Shown here one piece after another: positions 48,791-60,569 of a DNA stretch of 64,000 nt. Location: contig CM054060.1 in NCBI GenBank assembly GCA_028641055.1, positions 53,532,292 through 53,596,291 of the forward strand. The letters run 5' to 3'. Position 1 is the first letter of the stretch. Each line of letters opens with the position of its first letter. The notes under the pieces were generated by a model. That model was not told the DNA's origin and ran no database searches. It saw nothing but the letters and a program-made list of their open reading frames with translations. The stretch is from Alopecurus myosuroides (taxonomy: Eukaryota > Streptophyta > Magnoliopsida > Poales > Poaceae). The translations under genes and the position numbers were made by a program.

Positions 48791-49481
48791 TTAATCAATA
48801 TGCATGCATGGAATGATACATTCTTAACAAAACATATTTTTAATTAAACTTTCTTATAGATGTACAATCTTTTCAATCCACTAAGGTTTTCTTTCATGAA
48901 TAGAAAAAAATAGTACCACCTGTCAAACCAATAATAGCATAACAAGCGGTCCACATACATATGTGCCAAAAATTACAAGTGTGAGTTTGCTGAACTTAGA
49001 TGGTCTATTCTTCTGAAATGGGGGTAAAAATCTAGCCTCTATGTCGAGTGATGCACACAACTTTTATTAAATATTAGTTAGCCTGAAAGCCCATAATTGG
49101 ATCCAGTTCACCGCCATATGAATAACCTGTATGGCATGAAAATTTTCCTTCCTGTTGAAAACGAGATTCTTTCTACAATTCCAAACATACCAACAAATAG
49201 CTGAAACACCAATACGAAACATATACTTGGTATTTTTATCCATCCCATTTAACCAATTACCAAATATATTAGTAACGTCGTTGTTGGGTCCTGGCCCTCA
49301 CAACCTCCCACAACACTTCTAGACATATTCCGGGGACCCACATTGGCTTTTGTGGGATTTCAACGCTTTGGAGGCCCGAACCGGTGAAACCCTATACCTG
49401 CTGGAGAAAAGTCAAAGTTCTCCCCTACCCCCCACTACTAGAGATGGGACGGGAGTAGATATGTGAAACTTATTGCTTGGA
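48790..49481. other. Intergenic DNA, no gene recognised
   Basis: Stretch between the CACTA-like remnant and the Sabrina-like element; no motif-bearing ORF. Confidence 0.5.
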
Positions 49482-50899
49482 TGTTGATACGTCATAAACG
49501 TATCTCTAATTTCTGATGTTCCATGATTGTTTTATTGTTATTTCCCACATGTTTGCTATACACTTTATGTCATTTTTATCGATTTTCCGGACTAACCTAT
49601 TGACAAGATGCCATAGAGCCGGTTCCCTGTTTTCTGCTGTTTTTATTTTCAGGAAAGTTGTTCTGGAAATATTCTCGGAATTGGAAAATTCAAATCCCGG
49701 AAGTCTTAGAAGTCCTGGAGGGTCCAGGAAGTCCCAAAGAGACTCGGAGGGGGGCCACAGGGTGGCCAGACCATAGGGTGGCGCGGGTCGCCCTGGCCAC
49801 GCCACCTAGTGGTGTGGGCCCCTTGGACACCCCCCGGCATCTCCCTTTTGCCCATATATACTCCCCGATGCATAAACCCTAAAAGAATTGGCCTTTTCAA
49901 CCAAAAACATCCGTATCTCCGCTGTCGCCGCCGACAAGTTTCGGGGGACAAAAATCTCTGTTCCGGAACCCTGCCGGACGGGGAAGTGCACCCGGAACCA
50001 TCTCCATCGACTCCACCGCCATCTTCATCGCCGTTGCTTCCTCCTATGATGAGGAGGGAGTAGTTCTCCCCCGGGGCTGAGGGCTCTACCGGTAGTTATG
50101 GGCTTCATCTCTCTCCCATGGTGTGATCTTTATATGATCATGATCTTTGTAATCTAGTTGAATATGTAGATGTACTCTTCATTTGTTATGCTACTCGAGT
50201 GGTTTTATTATCAGATCTCCGTAAACACTTTGATCACGGTATAAAGATGACAGTCTGTGCAACTTGTGGTTTAGCATGATATTTATATCTTGTGTTGGAT
50301 GACCCTATGAAATTGTGGTGTTTGTCTAGTACCTTCTAGGGCGCTCATAGTGACAGCATGGGGTTAACTAGATACGGGAACGTGACTTTAAGGTGTGCTT
50401 TGTACCCCTACGCAATGAATTGGTGTTTGTTATTCAATCGGAGAGTGGTTCGGAGTAGCATAGTGAAGAGAGATATTTATGCATTCAATTATGTTATTAT
50501 TGTTGAGAGTGTTCACAAGTGAAAGTATGATCCCTAGGCCTTTTTTCTAAGCATTTGATACACCGTTTACAATCAAATTTGCTACATGTTTATTTGCTGC
50601 CATTTTTATTTCAGGTTGCTATTATCACTTATACACATCCATATTACTTGTATTTCACTCTCTCTTCGCCGAACTGGTGCACCTATACAACTGACAATTA
50701 TATTAGGTGTGTTGGGGACACAAGAGACTTCTTGTATCCTAATTGCAGGGTTGCTTGAGAGGGATACCTTTGACCTACTCCTCCCTCAATTCGATAAACC
50801 TTGGGTAATCCACTAAAGAGAAACTTGTTGTTGTTCTACAAACCTCTGCACTTGGAGGCCCAACACTGTTTACAAGAATAGAAGCATGCGTAGACATTA
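49482..50899 (+). repeat. 5' LTR, Sabrina-like
   Basis: Starts TGTTGATACG; the end CATTA has drifted from the CATCA seen in the other LTR. Ten bases separate it from the primer site. Confidence 0.88.
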
Positions 50900-50909
50900 A
50901 GCTCTTTTC

Positions 50910-50927
50910 TGGCGCCATTGCCAAGGA
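50910..50927 (+). promoter_or_regulatory. Primer-binding site
   Basis: TGGCGCCATTGCCAAGGA, a mutated form of the TGGCGCCGTTGCC-type site usual in plant Gypsy elements. Confidence 0.85.
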
Positions 50928-51082
50928 GGTAAGGTAAAAGGTACTCACATCCTCGGGTGTGAGTGCTCGAAGTTATTTCCTTTAGATTCTGCAATTAAAT
51001 CTTTTTGTTTCTTGTTTTCACTAGTTAGGCTTATTTTTACTTGTTTTTTTATTAGTTAGTCTTAATAGAAAACAACAAAAAT

Positions 51083-51943
51083 ATGAGAGAGATTTATTTG
51101 CATTCTTGTAGCAATGCTATTAGCATTAATTATTTTGATACCATTATTTCTAGTACTATAGAAAAGTCTAAGCTTGGGGGAGCTAGTTTTTATAAACTTT
51201 TTATTTCCCTTGCTTTAGAGGAGAAAATTTGCTCTGATGATACTTTATCTCCCATATGTGATAAATATAATGATGCTTGTGATATTTTAAATCCTCCTGC
51301 TGAAAGTGTCCCTTTTAAAATAACTATGAAGATTGTTGAACGTGTCACGAATAACTGCTATTTTGGACATGGAACTGTCCATCCTCGTGATCATTTACTC
51401 TTTATACATGAATTCTGCGGGTTGTTCAAGTGTGCAGGTATTTCAATGCAAAAAGTTAAGAGGATATTGTTCTCTTTGCCACTTAAGGACAGAGCGAGGG
51501 AGTGGTATGAGCTACTAGATGGTCCTCATCATTTGGAGTGGAAGGAGCTTGAATCTATATTTTACTCTAAATTTTATTCTTCTCATGAACTATATTTAGA
51601 TAGGAATTATATTTATCATGCTTGGGGAAGACTGAAAACATTAATACTTAAATGTCCTAACCATGAGCTTCCTAAGGAAATAATTGTTACTAATTTTTAT
51701 GCAAGGCATTCAGGACATTACAGGGATTATCTAGATGCATGTTCAGAGGGTTCTTTCTCAAGTAAGAAGGTTGAAGCTAAATGGGATATTCTTGAAACAA
51801 TTGAAACCAATAATGAAGGTTGGAATAACGACAAAGGTAAAGAATCAGGTATAAACTATGAGTATGATTGTTTTAAGTATTTCGCTGAAACTGCTGATTT
51901 TCAAGAGCTTAGTGCTAAGAATGATAATGCCTCCTATGTTTGA
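51083..51943 (+). CDS. Gag-like protein of the Sabrina-like element
   Basis: A 286-aa ORF, the only long frame in the element. The retrotransposon gag domain is recognisable from about residue 95: HPRDHLLFIHEFC, then LFSLPLKDRAREWYELL, a WKELESIFYSKF helix and the HAWGRLKTLILKCPNHELP segment. No zinc knuckle is present. After the stop, homologous-looking sequence continues in another frame (52025-52339), so the original protein was probably longer and this copy is frameshifted. Expected role is capsid assembly. Confidence 0.75.
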   Translation: MREIYLHSCSNAISINYFDTIISSTIEKSKLGGASFYKLFISLALEEKICSDDTLSPICDKYNDACDILNPPAESVPFKITMKIVERVTNNCYFGHGTVHPRDHLLFIHEFCGLFKCAGISMQKVKRILFSLPLKDRAREWYELLDGPHHLEWKELESIFYSKFYSSHELYLDRNYIYHAWGRLKTLILKCPNHELPKEIIVTNFYARHSGHYRDYLDACSEGSFSSKKVEAKWDILETIETNNEGWNNDKGKESGINYEYDCFKYFAETADFQELSAKNDNASYV

Positions 51944-54264
51944 TGATTATGGTGATGAGAATGATAATGATAGCTATTTTTTGAATTTTCTCCCACTTCT
52001 ATTAATAAGAATGACTATGCTTATGTGGAGAGTAATAATTCTTTTATGCATGTGGCTCATGATAAGAATGTTTCTTGTGATAGTTATATTGTTAATTTTA
52101 TTCATGATGCTACTGAAAGTTATTATGAGAGAGGGAAACATAGTATTATGCATCTCAAAAATATCAAGTTTCCCCTCTTTATGTTGAAATTTTTGAAATT
52201 GCACTTATTTTGTCTTCCTATGCTAGCCACTTTGTGCTTTATTGAATTGTTCTTATACATGATTATTTTTCATAGGAAGTGGGTTAGACTTAAATTAATT
52301 TTACGTTTGCTTCTTGGTGCTCTCTTTTTCTTCAATTAATATTTCTCATGTGAGCATCTTCTCAAATTATCATGCCTAGCTGAAAGGCTTAAAAAAAAGC
52401 ACTTCTTGGGAGATAACCCATGGTTCTATTTTTGCTTTGTTTTTATCTGTTTTCCTTGAGTCAAGGGGTTGTATACTTCTGTAGCAACTCCTTTGTATCT
52501 TTCTTTTCATGTTTTAGTAGTGCCAAGTAAAGTTTCTGACGAGAGTCAGAGTTGGTTTTCAGATTTCTGCGCAGAAAACAGAATTCTGCTATCCACCATA
52601 AAAAATCGTGAAAAATCCCGGAAGACCAGGATGACCTGAAATTTTTTGTCTTATTCCTCGGCTAATTCCGCAACTTTTTTGTTCTATAAATTTTTCGATT
52701 TGAGCAATGTGAGTGCCTCGAAAAAAATCGTCTTTACAGGCTGTTCTGGTTTTGATAGATTCTGCCATTTGTCTTGCATTGGCTCTTTTGCGATGTCAAG
52801 TGGATTTCTTTGCTTCACGAAACATCAGTGGCAGTAGCTGATGTTTAAAATTATCAATAGAACTTTTTCCATACAATAACTCATGGATTTTTATTTGTTG
52901 CACTGACCCTCTAATGCGAATTACTCTTTTAGTATGGTATGAAGAAAGTTTTCAAGTGTCAAGAGAAGAGGTGATATATGTGATCAAGAAGAGTTCAAGG
53001 TCAAAACTTGGGGATACCCCCGCGGTTCATCCAAGCATGTTTTATAAGACTCAAGGCATCCCCTTCTTCATCAACTATCTATCAGGTCACTTCTCGTGAA
53101 ATTATATTTTTATTCGGTCACATCATATGAAGTTTACTTGGAGCGTCTGTTTGTTTTTCCTTTGTTTTCTTTTGTTTTCCTTACTGTATCATATCATACT
53201 TGTGTGGGAGAGAGACACGCTCCATTTTAATTTCTTAGAACACTCTAGTTTTCACTCTTATTGTTCTGTGAGTGTTTACTTTTTGCTAGTACTGCGTTTA
53301 GCCCTTGTTTTCATGCACCTCTTATTCAGAGCTATTCGTTTTAGTAGAGTTATGTGAGTACTCTCATGATTGCTTGATGTATCATTTAGAGAGTTTTTGT
53401 TAAAACATATTTTGTATGGTGTTTTATGGAAATAGAAAATGCTACATGTGGTAGATGGTATGACGAAAAAGCTTGCATATTATTGTAGATCAGTAAACTG
53501 TTTCACTTGATTATTTGCTGTTATTTTGAGATATTAATATGCTTAATGGTAAACTTGCTGGTTTAGTAGAGTAAAAACAATTAATGGTTGGTCTAGAAGT
53601 TTGAAACTATGCCACACTCAAATAACCAGTTGATAGGATAATGGTATATGACTTCCTTTGCTGATAGCAATTGTGATAGATTTTTTTACGCGCCATGGTC
53701 GGGGTAGCCAACTGTTACTTTTCACTGCCATGGACCCTCTTGGAGTGATTTTCATTATGCCTTATGATATCATGATTTTAGAATCTTTTAACTTGTGAGT
53801 TCTATGTTGCGGTTTTCTGGCACTTCCACCATCCATATTTGCTAGCCTCTTAGGTACTGTGCATTGCTCATTATCATATTGAGAGTTGGTGCAAACTTTA
53901 CTAGTACATCCAAACACCGTGGGAGAACTTTGTTCTTCTACACATAAGACAAATATTATCTTCCTCAAAACAGCCACCATACCTACCTACCATGGAATTT
54001 CCATAGCTATTCCGAGATATATTGCCATACAACATCCATCATCATCATGTTACTTGTCATGCTTCATTGTTATTTTGCATACTGCTACACTGGGAGGAGC
54101 ATTTAGTTTTATTACATCAGAGATATTTCAGTTTGAGTTATGAGTACTAAAAGTGTGATGATTCATTGTAAAATAGAGTGTTGCCACTACTAGTGAGGTT
54201 ATAAATAAATAAAATAAGTAAAAAGTGAAAAAGCAAAAAAGAAAAAAAGGCAAAAGAGAGATAA
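51944..54264 (+). other. Non-coding internal region of the Sabrina-like element
   Basis: Remnant frame 52025-52339, then AT-rich DNA with no pol motifs. About 52930-53350 matches the minus strand of the Gypsy fragment at 20880-21200. Confidence 0.65.
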
Positions 54265-54267
54265 TAA

Positions 54268-54560
54268 GGGCTTCTTTGACTTGTAGGAAAAATAAGGGAA
54301 ACGTATAGGGTTGGGTAATTTTCCCTAACTGACACTATTCACTCCTTTGATCTGTGGGAATGGTGTAAGGAAAATTAGAGGAAAATTTCGAACAGTTCTC
54401 ACATTCAACACAAAAGGTACATGAAAACAAAATGTACTCAGACTTCATTTTTACAATCCTATGCACAAGGAATTAGGAAAGTTTTACACATGCCATCCTT
54501 TGGCATTCCTATTCCTTTCTTATTCCTTTGATACTACAATCCTATGAATCAAAGAGGCCC
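54268..54560. mobile_element. Tourist-type (PIF/Harbinger) MITE nested in the Gypsy element
   Basis: A 293-bp element with inverted ends GGGCTTCTTTGACTTGTAGG and GGGCCTCTTTGATTCATAGG (the latter read on the minus strand), flanked by TAA at 54265-54267 and 54561-54563. A 3-bp TAA/TTA target is diagnostic of this superfamily. It has no coding capacity. Confidence 0.9.
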
Positions 54561-55368
54561 TAAAGAGAGGGGGTAGCACTACTATCATTTATTCCACACT
54601 TGTGCTTGGTTGGCATCATTACTTCAGTTTGGAGAGAGTTTTCATATTATGACTTACATAACTATGTGGGGAACTTACATTATAGAACTTGGCTTGTGTA
54701 TTCCAATGATGAGCCTCCTCAAAAGAGCTCTAGGTCTTCGTGAGCAAGCAAGTTGGATGCACCCCCACTAGTTCCATTGGAGAGCTTTCATACACTTATA
54801 GCTCTACGTGCATCCGTTGTGTGGCAATCACTACTCCTTGCATAACTTCGATTATAAGACTTCCTCTTGTCTAATGATCACTTTCAGTTGTGTGATACTT
54901 TCTTCCATTGAACATCCAAACCCCCCATAATGTTCTTTTAGCCACAACATCCTGGTGCTAGGAATAATTACAGAACGCTTGCTTGTTTTGAGTGCACAAT
55001 TATTTGAATGATTTTCCTACGTGCATATTGTTGTCACTTTACTTGATCCTAACAAGGGTAGTTGTGAGAGTTTGATGCCTTGCATGATTATATTGTTTTT
55101 CTTGAAGCTTAAATCATCTTTGATAAACTTTGCACAGTGGATTGTCTTGTAGTATTGATTCGTTGAAAGGTTTTACTTTGTTATTCCTAATGTTTTATAC
55201 GTTACTCTTCGATATCAACTATAAACCATAACCTTTATTCATTTGATCCTAGTTTACATGCATTACATTACTATGATGATCAAATTTATGTTGGTAGCAT
55301 GTCACCTAAAAAATTATATGTTTTTATCGATTACCTACTCGAGGACGAGTAGGAACTAAGATTGGGGA

Positions 55369-56779
55369 TATTGATACGACATAAGTGTATCCCTAATTTT
55401 TGATGTTCCATGATTGTTTTCATGTTATTTCCCACATGTTTGCTATACACTTTATGTCATCGATTTTCCGGACTAACCTATTGACAAGATGCCACAGAGC
55501 CAGTTCCCTATTTTCTGCAGTTTTTAGTTTTAGAAAAGTTGTTCTAGAAATATTCTCGGAATTAGAAAATTCAAAGCCCGGAAGTCTTAGAAGTCCCGGA
55601 GGGTCCAGGAACTCCCGAAGAGACCCAGATGGGGGCCACAAGGTGGCCACACCATAGGGTGGCGTGGGTCCTCCCGGTCGCGCCACCTGGTGGTGTGGGC
55701 CCCCTGGCCACCCCCCGGCATCGCCTTTTCGCCCATATATACTCCCCGATGCATAAACCCTAAAAGAATCAGACTTCTCCACCAAAAACATCCGTAGCTC
55801 CGCCGCCGCCGCCGACAAGTTTCGGGGGACGGAAATCTCTGTTCCAGCACCCCGCCGGACGGGGAAGTGCCCCCAAAACCATCTCCATCGACACCACCAC
55901 CATCGTCATCGCCGTTGCTGTCTCTTATGATGAGGAGGGAGTAGTTCTCCCCGGGGGCTGAGGGCTCTACCCGTAGCTATGTGCTTCATCTCTCTCTCCC
56001 ATGGTGTGATCTTTATATGATCATGAGCTTTGTAATCTAGTTGAATATGTAGATGTACTCTTCATCTGTTAGGATACTCGAGTGGTTTTATTATCAGATC
56101 TCTGTAAACACTTTGATCACGGTGTAAAAGTGACAGTGTGTGGACATGTGGTTTAACATGATATTTATATCTAGTGTTGGATGACCCTATGAAATTTTGG
56201 TGTTTGTCTAGTACCTTCTAGGGCGCTCATAGTGACAGCGTGAGATTAACTAGATACGGAACGTGACTTTAAGTTGTGCTTTGTACTCCTATGGAATGAA
56301 TTGTTGTTTGTTATTCAATCAGAGAGTGGTTCGGAGTAGCATAGTGAAGAGATATATTTATGCATTCAATTATGTTATTATTGTTGAGAGTGTTCACTAG
56401 TGAAAGTATGATCCCTAGGCCATTTTTCTAAGCATTGATACACCGTTTACAATCAGTTCTGCTACATGTTTGCTTGCTGCCATTTTTATTTCAGATTGCT
56501 ATTATCACTTATACACATCCATATTACTTGTATTTCACTCTCTCTTCGCCAAACTAGTGCACATATACAACTGTCAGTTGTATTAGGTGTGTTGGGGACA
56601 CAAGAGACTTCTTGTATCGTAATTGCAGGGTTGCTTGAGAGGGATACCTTTTACCTCTTCCTCCCTGAGTTCGATAAACCTTGGGTAATCCACTTAAGGG
56701 GAACTTGCTGCTGTTCTACAAACATCTGCACTTGGAGGACCAACACTGTCTACAAGAATATAAGCGTGCGTAGACATCA
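55369..56779 (+). repeat. 3' LTR, Sabrina-like
   Basis: Begins TATTGATACG (TG start mutated), ends CATCA; preceded by the purine-rich AAGATTGGGGA. Confidence 0.88.
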
Positions 56780-57540
56780 TATGTGCTAGGGAAGTTTCTA
56801 GGAACGTCCACAACTAAAGTCTAAAACATTATTTCATAAGATTCCCTCCGTCTCGTTTGTAAGGGGAGTTGCGCGCTTGCAAACAACCATCTTGATGTTG
56901 TGGCGGGTCACACCGCACTGAACCACCGCCGCCGCCATGACCATCTCCCGCGACACTGTTGGCCGGCTACCTCCACTTTTCCTCCAACTTGATCATGTCA
57001 GATGTGCGGGACAACACGCAGTGGCCGCGCTCAGGAGGGTGTTCAGGATGGACACGTTACGGCGATTGAAATATTGAAAGAGGTGAATTTGTGTGTACAT
57101 AGTGGTCGGCCGTTCCACTATATTTACTGACAACTTGGATGAACCGGAATAAACTGAATATGCTACTCTTCAAAGAGCATCACTAGGCAAAAGTACATGG
57201 CGGCAACCCAAACAAAATTCCACCTACTCATGGCCTAGCGTGGCACTCGGGGAAGTTTCGTAGCATGCTTTGCAGAGTGTCTCCACCGACACACTCGGCA
57301 ATGAGGGGGAGGAAAGGGCAGCAACCAAAAAAAAATTCCCGCGATTTTTTCCGAGAGGGGCACTCAGCGATGGTTTTCCCCTTAACGGGGTCGTCGAGCC
57401 GGACGTCGGGTGCTATGTGGCGCATCTTTTTGCGAAGCCTAGGAATTCACTGAGTGCATTTTCATGCATTTTCCGACGTTGAATGCCGAAACAGGGCACA
57501 CTAGGCGAGGTAACTCTGTTCCTAGTAATTGTTGATGTGT
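56780..57540. other. Intergenic or CACTA-internal DNA
   Basis: Only short ORFs. Phrases such as ACACTCGGCAATGAGG near 57290 resemble CACTA subterminal motifs and may belong to the element ending at 57735. Confidence 0.4.
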
Positions 57541-57545
57541 CGAGT

Positions 57546-57735
57546 GCATTTTTCCTTGTCTCGACATAGAGGTTCTTTTCCGGGTGGCGTATGATTTTGC
57601 ACTTGGCAAATCTTGGACCACCAGGCCGAGATGCATTTTTCCTTGTCTCGGCATAGAGGTTCTTTTCCGGGTGACCCGTGATTTTGCACTCGACAAATCT
57701 TGGACCATCAGGCCGAGATGCATTTTCCAGTAGTG
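57546..57735. mobile_element. CACTA element terminus with 87-bp tandem repeats
   Basis: The right end reads CCAGTAGTG at 57727-57735, the complement of CACTACTGG, a CACTA terminus. Inward are two full 87-bp units (57546-57632, 57633-57719) and the start of a third, each holding TCTTTTCCGGGTG and a CCGAG motif. The other terminus was not located. Confidence 0.75.
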
Positions 57736-58570
57736 AATGGTATTGAGACAATCGAAATGGTAAACTTGATCGTCCACTTTCCTTTGGTTGGAAGAGATAT
57801 TTACTGGAGTGCAGCATTGTTAATTCTAGTGGTGAAGTTGAAACCAAAAACATACTCTTAACTTTTGTAGCTCCTCCTACATGTATGATCGCAGGGGCGG
57901 TAGAGGTGCGGGAGAGGAGAGGAGATGACAGAGGAGGAGAAGAAGGTGGTATTTGTTCTTCCCCTCTCTCGTCTTGGGTCAGCTAAAAAACAAATCGTGA
58001 ACGAGAGTTTATACAATCAAAATATTTATCAGAAAGATTCGATCTATGAAAGAGGAGGATGCTCGGAATAGTGTATTTTATATAAATGACATGTGCTCCT
58101 TGTGATAGAACTAAATTCATGCAAGGAAAATGGTAGTTGCACCACACGGTATCTAAATTTATTGTTATCCTATTTAAGCATGAGAATAGTAATGTTGAAA
58201 TCTAGAGGCATCCTAGGATTTGGAAGCATCAGGATTTGTGACAACACCGCCCAGTTCTTCACGTCCTACAACAATGAGTCTACAAGTTCCCAGGGGCGAG
58301 TAAACCGTACTGAGTGGTCACATAGCTGTCGAGCACCCCGGCGGGTCCCTCTCGAGAGACTATGGAGCTGTGTCCACAAAAGATCTTTAGGGCGCGTCTT
58401 GCGTATCATGCTCACGATGATGCTTGTCATTTCGACGATGCTATCTTGCACGACGCGCCCGGTTTCGAGTGTCCACGCTGACACAATATTTGTATGTGAA
58501 CGCTTAGTTTGTGCTAGGAAGCGGTGTGAAAGATTGCAAGACTTCATTTGTAGTATTCAGAATTTCATAG
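57736..58570. other. Intergenic DNA upstream of the heat shock gene
   Basis: ORF 58093-58575 (plus, 160 aa) is Cys/Arg/Ser-rich with no domain and is not accepted as a gene. Confidence 0.45.
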
Positions 58571-58787
58571 TCTAGTTCGTTGTTACTACTTGATAAGGTC
58601 CGCTGGAATTTGTGTGCGTGGTGGAGAGAAATGAATCGCGCGAAGACATGGAATCTTTCACACCGTCAGCCCAACCCAGTAAGCATGTACTGCCAGGCCA
58701 GGGCCATGGCCCAACTGCAGTCCAGAACTTACAGGACTTCGCTGGATTACTCTGGCGCAATGCCAGGTTCTTCCATGGCCTCTCCAG

Positions 58788-58800
58788 ATCCTTCTGGACG
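58788..58800 (+). promoter_or_regulatory. Heat shock element, imperfect
   Basis: Alternating units GAT, TTC and GAC in nGAnnTTCnnGAn spacing, about 55 bp upstream of the TATA box. Confidence 0.5.
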
Positions 58801-58829
58801 CGCCACCGCACCGCCCCCGGGCAACATCT

Positions 58830-58839
58830 GGAACCTTCG
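58830..58839 (+). promoter_or_regulatory. Heat shock element core
   Basis: GGAACCTTCG contains a perfect nGAAnnTTCn pair, the binding unit of heat shock factors, placed 11 bp before the TATA box, a standard arrangement in plant small heat shock promoters. Confidence 0.75.
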
Positions 58840-58850
58840 CCTCCTCTCTC

Positions 58851-58857
58851 TTTATAT
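58851..58857 (+). promoter_or_regulatory. TATA box of the small heat shock gene
   Basis: TTTATAT in a CT-rich setting, 124 bp upstream of the ATG. Confidence 0.75.
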
Positions 58858-58974
58858 CCCCTCTTCTTCGCTCCGCAGTCCGCACTGCAGAGTCCATCGA
58901 GCTCACGAAGTCGGGTCGCGCGCACAACCCACACCCATTGACAGCGAGAAGGAATTGAGGACGAAGAAGAAGCC

Positions 58975-59626
58975 ATGGCCGAGCTGCTGTTCGCCCCCAC
59001 CGTGTCCGGCCTCATCCATCTGCCGGACGTGCTGGAACGCCTCGCCTCCGGGAACGGCGACCACCGCGACAGCGCCCACCACCACCACCACCAGGCCGCC
59101 CACGGGCACGGGCAGGGGCAGCTCCGCGCGCACGGCGCCGGCGGCGGCGCGCCCGTGGACATCGTGGAGACCCCCGGCGAGTACGCCTTCCTGCTCGACG
59201 TGCCCGGCCTCTCAAAGTCCGACATCCAGGTACGCACACCCGCCATTTCTTCTTCGTTTCTCCCCATTCTGAGTACTGACACTGAAATCGGTTTGGGGGA
59301 AAATTAGTTCGCTAACGTTGGGCGTGCTCTGAATCGAGCAGGTGACTCTGGAGGAGGACAACGTGCTGGTGATGAAGAGCGCCAACGGCACCGGCAACGG
59401 CGCCAACGGGAAGCGGAAGCGGGAGGAGGAGGATGTGGACTGCAAGTACATCCGGCTGGAGCGCCGCGCGTCGCCGCGGTCGTTCGTGCGCAAGTTCCGG
59501 CTGCCCGAGGACGCGGATGCCGGCGGCGTCGCCGCGCGCTGCGAGAACGGCGTGCTCACCGTCACCGTCAAGAAGCTGCCGCCGGCCGAGAAGAAGCCCA
59601 AGTCCGTGCAGGTCGCCATCGCGTGA
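58975..59626 (+). CDS. HSP18.6: Class III small heat shock protein (18.6 kDa type)
   Basis: ATP-independent chaperone that holds unfolding proteins under heat; class III members are cytosolic and nuclear. Exon 1 is 58975-59229 and exon 2 59342-59626, with intron 59230-59341 (GTACGC...GAGCAG, phase 0), giving 179 aa. The alpha-crystallin domain spans about 60-168: PVDIVETPGEYAFLLDVPG, the KYIRLERR strand, KFRLPEDAD, and NGVLTVTVKKLPP. A basic KRKREEED stretch at 109-116 suits nuclear import. The conserved intron and these motifs separate class III from the intronless classes I and II. Unusual: a His-rich insertion at 30-53 including five consecutive His. The symbol is carried over from the rice class III gene. 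Heat shock elements and a TATA box lie upstream. Antisense and out-of-frame ORFs here are shadows of the GC-rich exon. Confidence 0.94.
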
Positions 59627-60237
59627 CGGAGCCTTGGGCCGCGGACGCGCTTTGCTAAGAGGGAACATTCGGCGTCGGTGTTGTCAGTGTAGCGGTAGAT
59701 CAGTGTGTCGAGTCCGGAAGGGCGTGTCTTCTTCGGTGGTCTCTGTTCGTGTTCCGTGTTAGCAGAGTAGTAGAGCAGTGTGGCGAGTGAGAGTGGTGCT
59801 AGCTGGGGTGGTTTTCGTCGATGTAGCTCTGGACCGAACTATGGATCACTCGTAACATATCTGTGTCTGTTTTTTCTAAAAAAGAAATGGTTTAGCATGG
59901 TCTCGATTTGAGCAAATATTGAACAAGATCGATCGTTGTTAGAGATTATACGATTTGACCGTTACAACTCTCGGATGTTCACCAAACATCCTGATCATCT
60001 ATTTGCACATCCAGTTCTCCTCTCTGACTGTCCCAAGCCTCACCAACAGGACGCTCTTCGCACCTTCAAGAAAAAAAGAGGTATTAGCACCGTTGTCCGA
60101 AAAAAAGAGGTAGTCCCATGATGGAGCGGTTCCATCCATCTGAATATGAAAGAAAAAAAAAGATGGACATTTATTTAGAGATAATGATGGGAAGGAATCA
60201 TTCTGCCTTCATCAGCCATGCCGCGTTTGTCCCGTTC
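59627..60237. other. 3' UTR and flank of the heat shock gene
   Basis: GT-rich sequence to about 59850, consistent with a plant 3' UTR. No firm poly(A) signal was picked. No further gene before the MITE. Confidence 0.45.
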
Positions 60238-60239
60238 TA

Positions 60240-60358
60240 CTCCCTCCGTTCAACAATAGATGACTTGCATTTGTCTTGGATGTATCTAAACACTAAAACA
60301 TGTCTAGATACATTTATATCTAGACAAATGGAAGTCATCTATTGTTGAACGGAGGGAG
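60240..60358. mobile_element. Stowaway MITE
   Basis: Inverted CTCCCTCCGTTCAACAATAG ends, TA at 60238-60239 and 60359-60360. Confidence 0.95.
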
Positions 60359-60464
60359 TAGCAGACATTCATCAGCCTTCATCAGCCATCCGGCGTGTGC
60401 CCCATTTCAATTTCCTCAAATGAAAACAGAGTTATACAGCAGGTTTGGAACATAGATACATGTA

Positions 60465-60567
60465 CTTCCTCCGATCCATATTAATACGTGTTGAAGTGGA
60501 TGTATCTAGCAATAAAACATGTCTAAATACATCCACTTCAGCACGTATTAATATGGATCGGAGGGAG
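60465..60567. mobile_element. Stowaway MITE, second family
   Basis: Ends CTTCCTCCGATCCATATTAA and the inverted counterpart, TA at 60463-60464 and 60568-60569. The arms differ from the neighbour at 60240, so it is a separate insertion. Confidence 0.94.
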
Positions 60568-60569
60568 TA

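Larger units (their letters stand above)
49482..56779 (+). mobile_element. Non-autonomous Gypsy element, Sabrina-like (tentative family)
   Basis: A 7.3-kb element with LTRs 49482-50899 (1418 bp) and 55369-56779 (1411 bp). Internal order: primer site, gag, long non-coding region, G-rich tract and 3' LTR. It has no protease, RT or integrase. The LTR start TGTTGATACG and general layout are those of the abundant Triticeae Sabrina group. Many substitutions separate the LTRs, so it is clearly older than the element at 24429. The flanking 5-mers TTGGA and TATGT do not match, so the target duplication has decayed or a rearrangement has occurred. Confidence 0.85.

Noticed and set aside
49433..49440. 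CACTACTA as the missing left end of the CACTA element ending at 57735
   Set aside because: Only the first seven or eight bases fit, the next bases differ from the right end, and a whole LTR element would lie between; probably chance.
56845..56880. CCCTCCGTCTCGTTTGTAAG as a MITE end
   Set aside because: No inverted partner downstream.
58093..58575. 160-aa ORF upstream of the heat shock gene
   Set aside because: No domain, Arg/Cys-rich composition and no conserved neighbour.
58572..59282. Large ORFs on both strands over the heat shock gene
   Set aside because: They cross the promoter, exon 1 and the intron; the spliced class III frame explains the DNA and they have no family match.
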